Origin: Aphrophora alni
Taxonomy: Eukaryota > Arthropoda > Insecta > Hemiptera > Aphrophoridae
Assembly: GCA_963513935.1 (NCBI GenBank)
Contig: OY740768.1
Span: 43,022,368-43,086,367 of the forward strand
Length of the DNA stretch: 64,000 bases
Direction: 5' to 3'
Shown: positions 45,061 to 57,130 of the stretch, in pieces
Layout: each line of letters begins with the position of its first letter
Numbering within the stretch: the stretch's first letter is position 1
Program-made: the position numbers and the translations under genes
The notes under the pieces: generated by a model
Database searches by the model: none
The model's input: the letters and a program-made list of their open reading frames with translations, nothing else
What the model was told of the DNA's origin: nothing

Positions 45061-45924
45061 ATCAAAGACTAAAAAGTAAAAAATTTATAAACTTTTAAAA
45101 CTATTTTAAGTCGTGGTTTTATTCACAATGTGCTACAAAGTATGAATAAATTTTTCTTCTGTAACCAAAAATTGGCATACAAACTTGATTAAAAATGAGA
45201 ATGTAGGCCCTTTATTTGCGTGAGCATCTACATGAGTTAAAATATTTAGCTAATTATTCGAAACAGTATGTAAATGAAATGTGTAATTTAATAAATAGGG
45301 TTATCATTACGGAAGTTATAATATTACATCTCCACTAATCATTTTCCTGGTCTGCGCATCTGTCTCGAAGCTGTAGCCTTTGCTTTGTACTACGAAGTTT
45401 GGTACGTCTAAGTTAGGTAAGTCTCCGTTTTTTGATTAATCTTCAAGTTTCATGGTTTCTGGAAACAGAAAAAGTGGTTTTCCACTTCCCGTTCGTCCGT
45501 CATCTTTGTCGTCTGTATGGTAACCATGATAGCGGCCACATTGTTGGATAGGAACATGATATTTGCTATAGGAGACTATAATGTGTACATATAGAAACCT
45601 ATTGAAATTCAGAAAAATATAATTGAATGGTAAAAATAATGCTAATTTCAAATAGTTTTTGTCCATATCTCATCTGTTACTAAACTTAATACAATAAATT
45701 AGATACAATTGGAGATTTTAATGGCACTAATCTCACATCGCTACGATGACAAATAGCAAAGTTATTGTAAAAATGTAATTTAGAACCCTAAGCTACCAAT
45801 AAAATGTGATATTCGTATAGTTACGAGATATGTCAGAGCCGAGTTACTGACATGAGCTAAGCGAGTAGAGACTTTTCAGCGTATACAAATATACGAGCCC
45901 CGTTAGAGCTTAGCCGACTAAGAA
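45061..45924. other. Intergenic, no feature seen
   Basis: No coding signal; short frames only. Confidence 0.5.
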
Positions 45925-46200
45925 ATAAAGCCACCCATACACGTACCGGCAGGTCTGTCAGTTACGCCTGAACACTCCACCGGACATCGGCCGCCTGTTG
46001 AACTGAAAACTCCACACACGTACGGCACCATCAGTTGAATCCAGGCCGTGGCAAGCATTCAACTTCAAAATTTATTTATTTTTTGTGTAATTTTAAATAA
46101 TGTACATCTTTGATGATGATGCGCGTGCAATTCTCGCTGTAATGTCTGTTTTAGAGGCAAATAAAAAACGGAGAAGAAAAAAAAACTGTCTGCGTCGGAC
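45925..46200 (+). mobile_element. Probable left terminal region of a Harbinger element
   Basis: Starts with CCACCCATACACGTACCGGCAGGTCTGTCAG-like sequence that is partly repeated at about 46010 as CACACACGTACGGCACCATCAGTTGAA. Such repeated CACGTACGGCA/TCAGTTGAA subterminal blocks are typical of PIF/Harbinger ends. A short frame from about 46100 (IFDDDARAILAVMSVLEANK, then a run of Arg/Lys) could be the N-terminal coding part. No right end was found. Confidence 0.4.
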
Positions 46201-46313
46201 CAGACGGTGGAAGTTATACTTCTTTGGCCATTCACTTGCTATTTTATGCAACCGTTACAATATTATAACCATATAGTGTAATATTAATCTACGACATTAT
46301 GTGTGGTTGTGAC

Positions 46314-46584
46314 CATGGGCGTCATCGCCGGGGGGACGCGTCCCCCCCAATATTTGAGATGTAAAAATATTTTTGCTGAAAACGAATGATTTACTTAAAA
46401 ACTTAAAAGGTAAACATCGGACTTTGTCTTTACTAGGGTTTTAAACATTACATTTCTGTTACAGACGCATAAATAAATGCATAAAAACGATGTTTTGAGA
46501 AGTTTAATTTAAACAAATTTCCATACCCCCAGACCCCCGGCATATGTCCCCCCCCCCAATAATGAACTGGTGATGACGTCCATG
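46314..46584. mobile_element. Short inverted-repeat element (about 270 bp)
   Basis: Ends CATGGGCGTCATC and GATGACGTCCATG are inverted with one mismatch. Just inside them lie C-rich runs (CGTCCCCCCCAATA and TGTCCCCCCCCCCAATAATG). It sits inside the region between the Harbinger left end and the transposase relic. No target duplication could be fixed. Confidence 0.55.
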
Positions 46585-46980
46585 TACGACAATGTCAGTA
46601 GGCCATAAATCAGGCGGGCAGTAAAAATCTTAATCAACTTTGTCTAGCCTAGGTCTGTTTTGAATAAACTAAACTAGTATCAGTCTATAGCATTTCATGA
46701 TAACACAAAAATGTATAGGCAAGTCTAATTTTGCGGTTATAATATTCAAGATTTTTCTTACAATATAACAATATACTAAAACACATGGTTAGAAAGTATC
46801 ATTTACTCGGTTTTGCCTCGGCTGATACGAACACCCGTGTCTCTTTGTAAGCAGATGGGGATCGCACGAGCGTTCACGACTGCCGCCGAGTGAACGCTAA
46901 CGCTCGATTTTTCTCAGTTTTAGCGTAACGCGGTTTCTCGACCAACACCCCATCCCAACGAGCGCAAAGAAGTATAACTT

Positions 46981-47331
46981 CAAAAACGTGAAGTGTGGTG
47001 TAAAAAGTGGTTGCTGATGAGCAACACACATTAATTTACTGAACAAATTGAAGGTGACCTCAAAGGTTGGCACAACTACCTACGAATGGACGAAAGTATG
47101 TACCTAGAACTCTTATAATTGGTTGCTCCATTGATTAAGAAACAAAATACTGTTATGAGAACTGCGATATCCCTTCATGAGCGACAGACTGTAACACTGG
47201 GGTTCCTAGCTACTGGAAGTACCTTTGAGGACCTCAAGTTTTCTACGATCATATCTCCCCAAGCACTTGGTAGAATTATACCTGAAACCTGTAAAGAAAT
47301 TTACCAAGTTCTACATATGAATCACTTGAAG
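46981..47331 (+). pseudogene. HARBI1-like (PIF/Harbinger) transposase, N-terminal exon with two stops
   Basis: One frame reads KREVWCKKWLLMSNTH, a stop at 47032, then EGDLKGWHNYLRMDESMYLE, a stop at 47116, then the open part with VAPLIKKQNTVMRTAISLHE and TVTLGFLATGSTFEDLKF. This follows the HARBI1 order: basic WVRPW-like start, the NYLRM block, then the P-I-KKDT-MR-AI and ERL-TLRFLATG blocks. The exon ends in a good donor, GTAAGA at 47332. The catalytic Asp and Glu exons are not visible downstream. Two TAA codons from single-base changes make it a young pseudogene. Confidence 0.75.
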
Positions 47332-48203
47332 GTAAGAAAATAACATGTAAACTAAGAAAATTTTAATGAATACCTATGCAAAATATAACTGTATTGAGAA
47401 CACTAAACAGATAAAAATGTAGATTAAAAGTATAGAACATCAAAGTATATAAAAAGGAAAAGAAGTACAGATAAAAATTAAGAAAAATTGTTGTATCCAG
47501 AAAAATTTGTAGCAAGTGTGCCATTTATGTTTAGCTACTGTTAGTTTTGGTTCAGGTTCTGCTGATAAAAGGGGGGAGGGTTTGAGCTTGTGCAGGGGGG
47601 GGGGGGGTGCTGCAATGTGAACTCGAGCTAGACGAAGCATAGTTATTGTCGGATTAATGACGTGGAGAAGGATATTGCATAGGTGAGAATGAGTGGTATT
47701 GAGGCGTTATTTCGTTATTAGGAAAGAGTAAAAAATATTCTATTGCAACATGGTCGGATATAAATAAGAGTTTTTCAAGAAAGATGTGATAGAAAAGATA
47801 TAAGTGAGGAATCTAACTCAACAGCATGAAAAAAGGTGAAGATCCAGCTAGACTTCCTCGTCATTACCAAGTTCGTACTCCCTTTAAATGAGCCCCTGAG
47901 GCCTTTTTTTGTTTAAATGTTATCAATTTGGATAGTTTAAATAAATAGGAGTAGGCCTAGATAATGAAAAACAGGAGATAATGATATTAAGGGCAAAACC
48001 AGAAGATAATGATAATGAGGACAAAAACATGATAATGACAACCGTAATAAGGATAACTGTTAGGTAGATAATGATGCCCATTGAGATAAACATCAAAGTT
48101 TTGTACAAAATAATGTATCACGAATAGTGTAAAACATTAAATATGTCTGTAACTAGCTGGAGATAGGAAAAAGATATAAAAAAAGATTGTGACTTTGAAA
48201 AAC
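47332..48203. other. Non-coding flank between Harbinger relic and LTR element
   Basis: Contains a run of about 13 G at 47594 and no recognisable coding sequence. Confidence 0.5.
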
Positions 48204-50274
48204 TGTAGCATTTAAATCAAAAAAAGCACTTCCGCAATAACTTAACTCATTTCGTAAATATACATTCCACTTTCCGTCGCTTGACAGATGCTGGCATCTA
48301 GCGGCCCGCTCCTAAACCAAGCATCACCTGATACTTGAAACCAAAGTACATTTTCGCCGGTCAAGCTAGCTTCTCGATTACCGGTCCACAGTCTACATGC
48401 GATAACAACATGGCCTACACTCTTCATAACTCCGTTAGCTAAAAGTTTTTCTTTCTTCTCTCAAAATTACCGTCTTTCTAAAACATCATGTTAAATTACT
48501 AATTGTGCGCCTTGGTCTAATAATCTGGTTCAAAAATGTTAAAATTAACCATCATTTTCTCGGTACTACCTCACGTGATCTGCGACAGGATTTACCAGGT
48601 ACTTCAACCTTACAGATTTTGTCATATTATAAATTTTGTTAATTTTTAAAATAATTTGTTAATTATCATGTATTCTTTAAAATATGTATTTCATGTTTTA
48701 TTCAATATTCTATTTCCTTTTGAAACTAAATGATTATAAAAATTTTCTTTTCTTAAAACATCATTTACAAAATCTTGCAAAGGCACATTTTACGTTTTGA
48801 ACATTTTTGTGAAATAAGTGCAAACTAGTGTTGAACATTAAATGATCAGAATATGAACATGTCAAATATAAAACAATTGAGGAAATTTCTTCTAAATCAG
48901 AAAATTTCGTTTTACAAGCTTTTGCAAAATCTTACAAGTCTTATACAAGCTTTCTTTTAAACAAAATTAAAATATATATAAATAGATTTATAATAATCTA
49001 AGAAGCTTTTAAGTACCATCTTAACGAATTTCTGTTATACAATCAATTTTCTTTAATTTTGGCAAATAATCAGATATTTCTTTAATGATGAACATTAATG
49101 CTAAAACATGTCTGATTTTGTACAGACACTAAAAGAACATGTTTTTTGCTCACAGCTAATATGCTGGTAGGACAAATAGGAGAAATTGGAGAAATAAAGA
49201 AATTCTTGTCTCACATTGCGCAAACCAACGAAACATCCTAACAAGTTTCGTCCTGTTGGCAAAACACGTTTTTTTTGTATAACGTAACTTCACATTTTCA
49301 AGTGCATAAAAGTGATGTCTTTTTCTACAGCTGACTTTACAGAACTTTAACTAACTCATTTTGTATATGTGCCTAAATTTACTTTCGCAAATATGTGTTC
49401 CTTAAGACTATTTTCTAAATGTAGACCTGTGTAGTTAATTATAAAATATAAAAAAAAAAACAATTATTGGGTGGAGCCTGCATGCAATTTTCGGTCCTAA
49501 CAACCTCCAAGAGGTTAGTTTCCAAATTAAAATAATTGATTTCAATTAACAAAATTTCAAAATTCTAAATTCCTTTTTTTGTTTGTTTAAAATATATAAA
49601 TTTATTTGGCCAATATAGTTTTTAAGAAATTTTTCAAACCAGTTATATTATGTATCTTTAGTTTAGTGATAAACATGTTAACTATAGATATGATTTTTTG
49701 AACTTAAAATATCAAACTCTTTTATATTTTGTTAAATTCTGTAATTGTTTAAAAGGAAACTATCATCTTATAAACTAAAAAGGGGGGGATAAGTTTTTTT
49801 CTTTTTTTGAATCTTTTGATTAAATTTTTTTTTATTATTATACTTTTACATTAAGGGCGTATAATCTTTTTTTTTTTTTGATTAATTATAATTCTGTGAA
49901 TTATTAAGCTGTGCTCATTGTTTTTTTTTGTTAAATTTTTGTAACTATAAATATACATATTAAAAGGGGGGATAAATTTTTAGGATCTGTTGATTAAATT
50001 TTTTTTTCTAAATTATTATATGTTACAATTAAGGGCTTATAACTTTTACAATTTATGATATTGTTAATCATAAGTTTTTTTTTTATTGATGATTTGTGTC
50101 AGGATGTCTTTTGTTGTAAATGACAAAGTCTGAAGCGCCGAAATTTCCTTCTGCTTTCAATAAACTTGAGCCTTGTTAATTACTAAATTTGTCTTTGTCT
50201 TTTTTTTATTTTTCTTTTCAAACATTGTTACCATTTTGGTTCCGCCTTTATTAAATTTAAGTCCCCTGGTAACA
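48204..50274 (+). repeat. 5' LTR
   Basis: TGTAGCATTTAAATC... to CCCCTGGTAACA. Contains AATAAA at 50159-50164. A minus-strand 61-codon frame (48242-48427) recurs unchanged in the 3' LTR; it reflects LTR identity and is not evidence of a gene. Confidence 0.95.
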
Positions 50275-50280
50275 TGTTTT

Positions 50281-50296
50281 TGGTAGCAGAGCGTGG
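50281..50296 (+). promoter_or_regulatory. Primer-binding site (initiator tRNA-Met type)
   Basis: TGGTAGCAGAGCGTGG begins 6 bp after the 5' LTR. Its first 11 bases are complementary to the 3' end of eukaryotic initiator tRNA-Met (...CUCUGCUACCA). Confidence 0.75.
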
Positions 50297-52402
50297 TTGA
50301 TTTTCTATTCTAGCGTGGTTAATTTTTTAAATTCTAGTTTGTTTTTTTTTCTAAATTACAGAGCTTGGTTAATTTTTTTAAATTCTGGAACCGTAGTTAA
50401 TTTTCAAAATTTTGCATTGGAACTATCTAAATTTAAATTCAAAATTATCTTTGTAAACAAGGCTCTTTTTTTATGTTTTGCAGCTTTTTCAAATACTGCA
50501 CAACTGTTGCTGATGAAATTTTTTTTATTTAGTTTAAATATTTAAATCTCTATAAATCTATAGTCTCTTTTTTTTTTATTATTTAGTTATTTTTATAAAC
50601 ACTTACACAAAAACTTCTAAACCAATTTCGATAAAATTTTTTTTTTATTATTTTGTCTGCTTAAATATTTTTTTATATATATATATATTTACATACACTG
50701 CACACGACTCATTCACTGAATTTGATCCAGACAGCGGGGTCATTCGGGAATCCAAAAAAAATTTTAAATAAATAATAAAATCCAAAAATAGTTAAAAACA
50801 AAAAAAAAACAAAAAAAAAATTTCAAAAACTCCTTCAAAAATTTTCTCGAGTTTTCTTTCGTTGTCTGTATTGATTCATACTTACACACACACATATACA
50901 CAACATCTACTCTACATATAATACTTGAGTCTTTCTCTGGCTCTTTAATTTTTTTGGGCATCTTCTTAAAAGAAATTTTTTTTAAATTACTTGGTTTATT
51001 TTTTTTTTATCTATTATTATCAGCAACAGTTAAAATGGCAGTGGATTTGCTGCGATTAGTGGACCCGTTAAAAAACACTGAGCTTGCTTTTGAATTTTTT
51101 TTTCGTCATCTTGAAAGGAAAATTATTTTTATTTATTTTTTTTTAATTTTATCATCATGGCGGTGGACTGGTTGATGCAGATGGTGGCATCTGTTTGATA
51201 GTAAATTGAAATGTTGAACACCTTTTAATAATATATCTTGGGTGCTAAATTTTCTTCTCTTTTCCAAATTATAGGGGCCCAGTTTTTGTATATAGGGCGA
51301 CATGGTTGGCCTGTTTGTTTTGATTAATTTGTTTGTTTGTTAGTTAGCAGGTCAACATGTTTGTTTCCTGATTTAGTTTTTTTTGTTAGGGTTGAGAAAA
51401 CCGGAGTTGGGTTTTCCTCACCATGGGTCACCTTTTATTTACATATTTACTTTGCTACACCTTTTCTTAATACATCTTTCTTTGTACATCTTTTTTTTTT
51501 GAACACTTATCTTATTTTGATGAAATTTTTTTTTTACATAATTTTTTTGATTAATTTAAATTCCTTTTTTTTGGGGCACATGATACACATACATAAGACC
51601 TTAAGTCAAACACCACATGCCCTGCCTTGGGCACTAAAACAATTTTGACTCCCCAACGTTTCATACTGCTTTTTTGTTTATTTTTCAAATGGATTATTTG
51701 TTTAGACCCTTCAAAATTCTTTTTTCTCACGGAAATTGTTAAGAGCCGTGAATAGTTTAAATTTCTCTTCGTATGGGAGAAGAGGAATTTAAAAAAATAA
51801 CGACGCTGAGCATGATCTGACCCAAAAAGGCTTCAGGAGTTTTTCTTTTATTTTTATTTATTTTTGTAATTAAATGTTAAGGTCGGCTCAGAGGATACTC
51901 CCCCCGTCTGAGTCCGACCTTTCCTGAAGTCCTTAGTGCCATGCACTTTTCCCTCCCTTGGTCCCCGGAGTGGTCACCTCCACTTGGTTTCCCGAGGTGC
52001 CACTCCACCCCTTTCCCCACGTACCTTAGTGTACAAAGTCAGTTCATGCACAGCAATGTCGACCTTTGCGTCACCCTTCAGCTCTTTCTGTCGGGGGCTT
52101 GTCCTAATGATAGATGGGAAGAGCTGAGACGCTATAGAAATTTCAAAATTTAATAAGTAAGTGCCGAAGGAGGCTACACCCTAGAGTGGTGATTATTAAA
52201 GCATTATGAAGCGTTGTTTCTATCAGGTGCCCCGTTGCTAAATTTTGTAGGAGGCCCTTCAGGCCCCTTTCCTCTGAAGCTTGTAGGAGGCCCTTCTGGC
52301 CCCTTTCTTCTATCTTTTCTTGAAGGCCCTTCTGGCCCTTTTTCTAAATTTTGCGGGAGGCCCTTCTGGCCCCTTTTCTTTTCTACCCTAACTCCGTCTT
52401 TC

Positions 52403-52415
52403 GGGGGGGGAGAGC
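52403..52415 (+). promoter_or_regulatory. Polypurine tract
   Basis: GGGGGGGGAGAG followed by C directly before the 3' LTR; it would prime plus-strand DNA synthesis. Confidence 0.75.
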
Positions 52416-54486
52416 TGTAGCATTTAAATCAAAAAAAGCACTTCCGCAATAACTTAACTCATTTCGTAAATATACATTCCACTTTCCGTCGCTTGACAGA
52501 TGCTGGCATCTAGCGGCCCGCTCCTAAACCAAGCATCACCTGATACTTGAAACCAAAGTACATTTTCGCCGGTCAAGCTAGCTTCTCGATTACCGGTCCA
52601 CAGTCTACATGCGATAACAACATGGCCTACACTCTTCATAACTCCGTTAGCTAAAAGTTTTTCTTTCTTCTCTCAAAATTACCGTCTTTCTAAAACATCA
52701 TGTTAAATTACTAATTGTGCGCCTTGGTCTAATAATCTGGTTCAAAAATGTTAAAATTAACCATCATTTTCTCGGTACTACCTCACGTGATCTGCGACAG
52801 GATTTACCAGGTACTTCAACCTTACAGATTTTGTCATATTATAAATTTTGTTAATTTTTAAAATAATTTGTTAATTATCATGTATTCTTTAAAATATGTA
52901 TTTCATGTTTTATTCAATATTCTATTTCCTTTTGAAACTAAATGATTATAAAAATTTTCTTTTCTTAAAACATCATTTACAAAATCTTGCAAAGGCACAT
53001 TTTACGTTTTGAACATTTTTGTGAAATAAGTGCAAACTAGTGTTGAACATTAAATGATCAGAATATGAACATGTCAAATATAAAACAATTGAGGAAATTT
53101 CTTCTAAATCAGAAAATTTCGTTTTACAAGCTTTTGCAAAATCTTACAAGTCTTATACAAGCTTTCTTTTAAACAAAATTAAAATATATATAAATAGATT
53201 TATAATAATCTAAGAAGCTTTTAAGTACCATCTTAACGAATTTCTGTTATACAATCAATTTTCTTTAATTTTGGCAAATAATCAGATATTTCTTTAATGA
53301 TGAACATTAATGCTAAAACATGTCTGATTTTGTACAGACACTAAAAGAACATGTTTTTTGCTCACAGCTAATATGCTGGTAGGACAAATAGGAGAAATTG
53401 GAGAAATAAAGAAATTCTTGTCTCACATTGCGCAAACCAACGAAACATCCTAACAAGTTTCGTCCTGTTGGCAAAACACGTTTTTTTTGTATAACGTAAC
53501 TTCACATTTTCAAGTGCATAAAAGTGATGTCTTTTTCTACAGCTGACTTTACAGAACTTTAACTAACTCATTTTGTATATGTGCCTAAATTTACTTTCGC
53601 AAATATGTGTTCCTTAAGACTATTTTCTAAATGTAGACCTGTGTAGTTAATTATAAAATATAAAAAAAAAAACAATTATTGGGTGGAGCCTGCATGCAAT
53701 TTTCGGTCCTAACAACCTCCAAGAGGTTAGTTTCCAAATTAAAATAATTGATTTCAATTAACAAAATTTCAAAATTCTAAATTCCTTTTTTTGTTTGTTT
53801 AAAATATATAAATTTATTTGGCCAATATAGTTTTTAAGAAATTTTTCAAACCAGTTATATTATGTATCTTTAGTTTAGTGATAAACATGTTAACTATAGA
53901 TATGATTTTTTGAACTTAAAATATCAAACTCTTTTATATTTTGTTAAATTCTGTAATTGTTTAAAAGGAAACTATCATCTTATAAACTAAAAAGGGGGGG
54001 ATAAGTTTTTTTCTTTTTTTGAATCTTTTGATTAAATTTTTTTTTATTATTATACTTTTACATTAAGGGCGTATAATCTTTTTTTTTTTTTGATTAATTA
54101 TAATTCTGTGAATTATTAAGCTGTGCTCATTGTTTTTTTTTGTTAAATTTTTGTAACTATAAATATACATATTAAAAGGGGGGATAAATTTTTAGGATCT
54201 GTTGATTAAATTTTTTTTTCTAAATTATTATATGTTACAATTAAGGGCTTATAACTTTTACAATTTATGATATTGTTAATCATAAGTTTTTTTTTTATTG
54301 ATGATTTGTGTCAGGATGTCTTTTGTTGTAAATGACAAAGTCTGAAGCGCCGAAATTTCCTTCTGCTTTCAATAAACTTGAGCCTTGTTAATTACTAAAT
54401 TTGTCTTTGTCTTTTTTTTATTTTTCTTTTCAAACATTGTTACCATTTTGGTTCCGCCTTTATTAAATTTAAGTCCCCTGGTAACA
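52416..54486 (+). repeat. 3' LTR
   Basis: Same sequence and length as the 5' LTR in every part I compared, including T and A homopolymers; AATAAA at 54371-54376. Confidence 0.95.
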
Positions 54487-54582
54487 AAACCGTGTTTAAT
54501 CGTGTCTTACATAACTATGGTACCATTAAAAAAAAAACATAATTCCAAGATGACCTACCAAAAATGAATGGTATGAATTTTG

Positions 54583-54767
54583 GGTACTTACGTATTAACA
54601 CCACCGCAGCAACTTTGCGCATGTATATATAAGGTTTGGCCAGGTGTTTATGTGTATATAATTATATATAAGGTTTGGCCAGGTAGCTATATATATATAC
54701 ACATAAACACCTGGTCAAACCTTATATATGCGCAAATTTGCTGCGGTGGCGTTAATACGTAAGTACC
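54583..54767. mobile_element. 185-bp palindromic MITE, relative of the 26.6-kb copy
   Basis: Ends GGTACTTACGTATTAAC(A/G)CC and their reverse complement, flanked by GAATTTTG at 54575-54582 and 54768-54775. The interior repeats AAGGTTTGGCCAGGT twice and its complement once, so nearly the whole element folds back. The 60-codon frame here is a by-product. Confidence 0.92.
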
Positions 54768-54775
54768 GAATTTTG

Positions 54776-56779
54776 TCTCAAACCGATATGGTGAAAATTG
54801 GGAAACAAAATAGTAGGTGGGGTTAGAAATACACCTTTTAGACACACGGTATAATATATAGATTAGTCAAAATGGTGTCAGTTTGACTATTAAATTAAAT
54901 GGTCACCATTAAAGACCGTCGGTTGACATTTCATAGTCTTGGGTGTCGGCGATTCAACGACGGAGCTAGATATACAGTAGTTAGAAACACAAAATTCGTC
55001 AACACAAATTAGTTAACAATATATGCGAACAGTTCACAAGGATAAGCTCATCGTAGAAACCAGGACTCTGAAGAGAAATCTGGTTATTAAAACACTTCTT
55101 AAAACACTTGAATGTTAAAAAGATGTCACGATACATAAATTATAAAGTTTACACAATCATGGCACAAATTTATAGCCGAGATTGGCAACACTGGTTTCGC
55201 AATGTTTGTTTTATAGCTAAATACTGTATTGCGTCTGCGCGATAGGCTTATTGAGTTTTGTTTCAGTAGAATTGGCAATGGGCCTACTCAAATGTCACCC
55301 GACGACTCGCCTGATCTCTGGGGGTGAAAGGTCGACCTGGAAGACGATCGGAATTATGCAATTGAATTGCGGCATAACTTGGCCCGCCTTCGGATTATCG
55401 GTTTTGCGCTTTCTCTCGGTCCGAGGTTTGATTTTTTTCTTGTTTTTGTCCGACCTAAGAATATTAAGGTTATTTGATGAAGGAATGACAAATTTAAAAA
55501 TTCATTGTCAGCAACTACATTCGATTTTAGTTTTGGACTGTAAAGTTCCCACAAGAATGTAAATATACAAAATGAGGTAGTAGAATTGATAGGTAATACT
55601 CATATTTGAAATATGGTTATTGTTGTTGTTGTTGTTGTCATGGCGAGACCTTGACGACACGCAACAATGAAATGTACACCTAACATGGTTCCAAGAATGT
55701 TTTTCAAAATATCGTTTAAATTTCTGTGAACTCTATGAAATCATTATCCAATGTTCATACAATTTGGTATGTACTACATCGTGTTTTTAAATTGACAACC
55801 AAGTTTGTTATAGAAAATAAAATTAAAAAATATGAAATGAAAGTTTGATTTGACTGCATCCGATTTCCACCAAATGCATCTCAATAACTCAGACTTTTGT
55901 AAAAACAATAGAAATATATATTTTTAATTTGTATTTCTGGAAGATCATTTTTCAAGGGAGAGGAATTAGTTTCTTAAAATTTTAAATTATAAACACAGCT
56001 AAGTGATAGATTATTTTAAAGAACTTTGTATTCCACCATTTTGGATAGATCATTTCAAAATGGCGGATCTAAATGCATTTTATGTGTTTCTCCATATTTT
56101 CCAAACTGATTAATGTTAATGATATTCACATTAAATATTACAAAATGTGCTACATGTTCGATTTTTCCAAAAGATAAAGCTAAGTCTGTTTAAATTTAAA
56201 TTTCAAAACTCAAAATTTCAATTTCTCAAAATGTTTAATTGGGAAGTTGAATCAAGTACATAATCATTTAATTACTCACTTCTAAAGAAACAAGTTTATT
56301 ACTAAAATGCCTTGATGTTAAAACGTAGATTTTAATTTTTTTTGAGCAATAGATTTCTTTGAGAAAATAGATTTCTTCTCCTCCAAAATTTTGTATTAGA
56401 AACCCCAAGTAACGAAAACAAGCAAAATTTATAATTCGTCATATGTAAATTAGCGAAATCATTTTAACCAAATGTATATCTCTAGCCCTTTTCCCAAAAT
56501 ACAATTGAAACGAGTGGTCTGAATATTTCTATATAGGCTACTTCTTAAACGAGTTTTTTTCTTTCTGTAAAACATTAAATGTCGCAGCCCTTTCTTAATA
56601 CGTCTCGTTCAACCATAATATAAGAGAGCTCTGAATAAATTTTTTTTTTTAACAACACAGAAAAAAGTTATGCTAAGATTTATTCAAATGTAATTTGAAT
56701 ATTAATCTTATCCAATCTTATCTATGGTACAACAATTTATTTTAAAAAAAATACAACATTAATTTTTTGCCCAATTATC
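54776..56779. other. Intergenic, no gene identified
   Basis: A 103-codon plus frame (55251-55562) and its minus-strand shadow lie in a GC-richer patch without recognisable domain; a short (TTG)n lies at 55617-55637. Confidence 0.45.
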
Positions 56780-57060
56780 GACTTCAACATCGCAAATCAG
56801 TTAGGTTAGTTTTATATAAATACTAACCTAACCTATCTACGATGTTATTGGGAAAAACAATATATTTTCACAATACCATTTGAGCCTAATTATCGATTTC
56901 CTTCTAGACCGTAAACAGGTTAGGCTAGGTAAGGTTTTTATTCAGTAAATTCATTATTTAAATATATAACCTAACCTATCCGCTGTGCAAACCATTGCAA
57001 ACAACAATCTAATTTCACAATACCGTTGATTTGAGTCCAATTTTCGATTTCTTTTATTAC
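56780..57060. repeat. Diverged tandem repeat with internal hairpins
   Basis: About two and a half units of roughly 120 bp share a CCAATTATCGATTTC-like start and a TTTCACAATACC(A/G)TT block. The first two carry an inverted pair made of GGTTAG-type and CTAACC-type sequence: GTTAGGTTAG with CTAACCTAACC, then AGGTTAGGCTAGG with CCTAACCTATCC. Confidence 0.6.
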
Positions 57061-57130
57061 AGCGAACAATCTGATCAAAAGTCGAAGTGATTAGCATCTG
57101 ATCAGAAACTGCGAGTTTTTAATTTCAGTA

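Larger units (their letters stand above)
50275..52415 (+). other. Internal region of the LTR element, no intact genes
   Basis: Very T-rich plus strand in its first half. ATGGC(A/G)GTGGA starts occur twice (about 51034 and 51159) and may be leader remnants. At 52245-52370 a 16-bp core AGGCCCTTC(A/T)GGCCCC is repeated four times at 30-40 bp spacing, read in one frame as GGPSGPF-like repeats. No retroviral-type enzyme domain is present. Confidence 0.8.
48204..54486 (+). mobile_element. Complete non-autonomous LTR retrotransposon
   Basis: Two 2071-bp direct LTRs (48204-50274 and 52416-54486, offset exactly 4212) flank a 2141-bp internal region. The LTRs start TG and end CA, and AAAC flanks both sides as a 4-bp target duplication. 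A primer-binding site and a polypurine tract are in place. The internal region has no gag, protease, reverse transcriptase or integrase; it holds T-rich sequence, short frames and a small GGCCCCTT-type repeat. It must be moved by another element's proteins. The LTRs keep one offset with no indel, even through homopolymers, which points to a recent insertion. Confidence 0.95.

Noticed and set aside
48242..48427. 61-codon minus frame repeated identically at 52454-52639
   Set aside because: The identity is explained by its position in the two LTRs; no domain or splice support.
50297..51648. Phe-rich frames inside the LTR element
   Set aside because: They arise from T-rich DNA and show no Gag or enzyme motif.
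55251..55562. 103-codon frame in a GC-richer patch
   Set aside because: No recognisable domain, a mirror frame on the other strand, and no splice context; kept only as a note on the region.
56810..57000. Interstitial telomere of the TTAGG type
   Set aside because: Only isolated GGTTAG/CTAACC pairs within a longer unit; no tandem TTAGG run.
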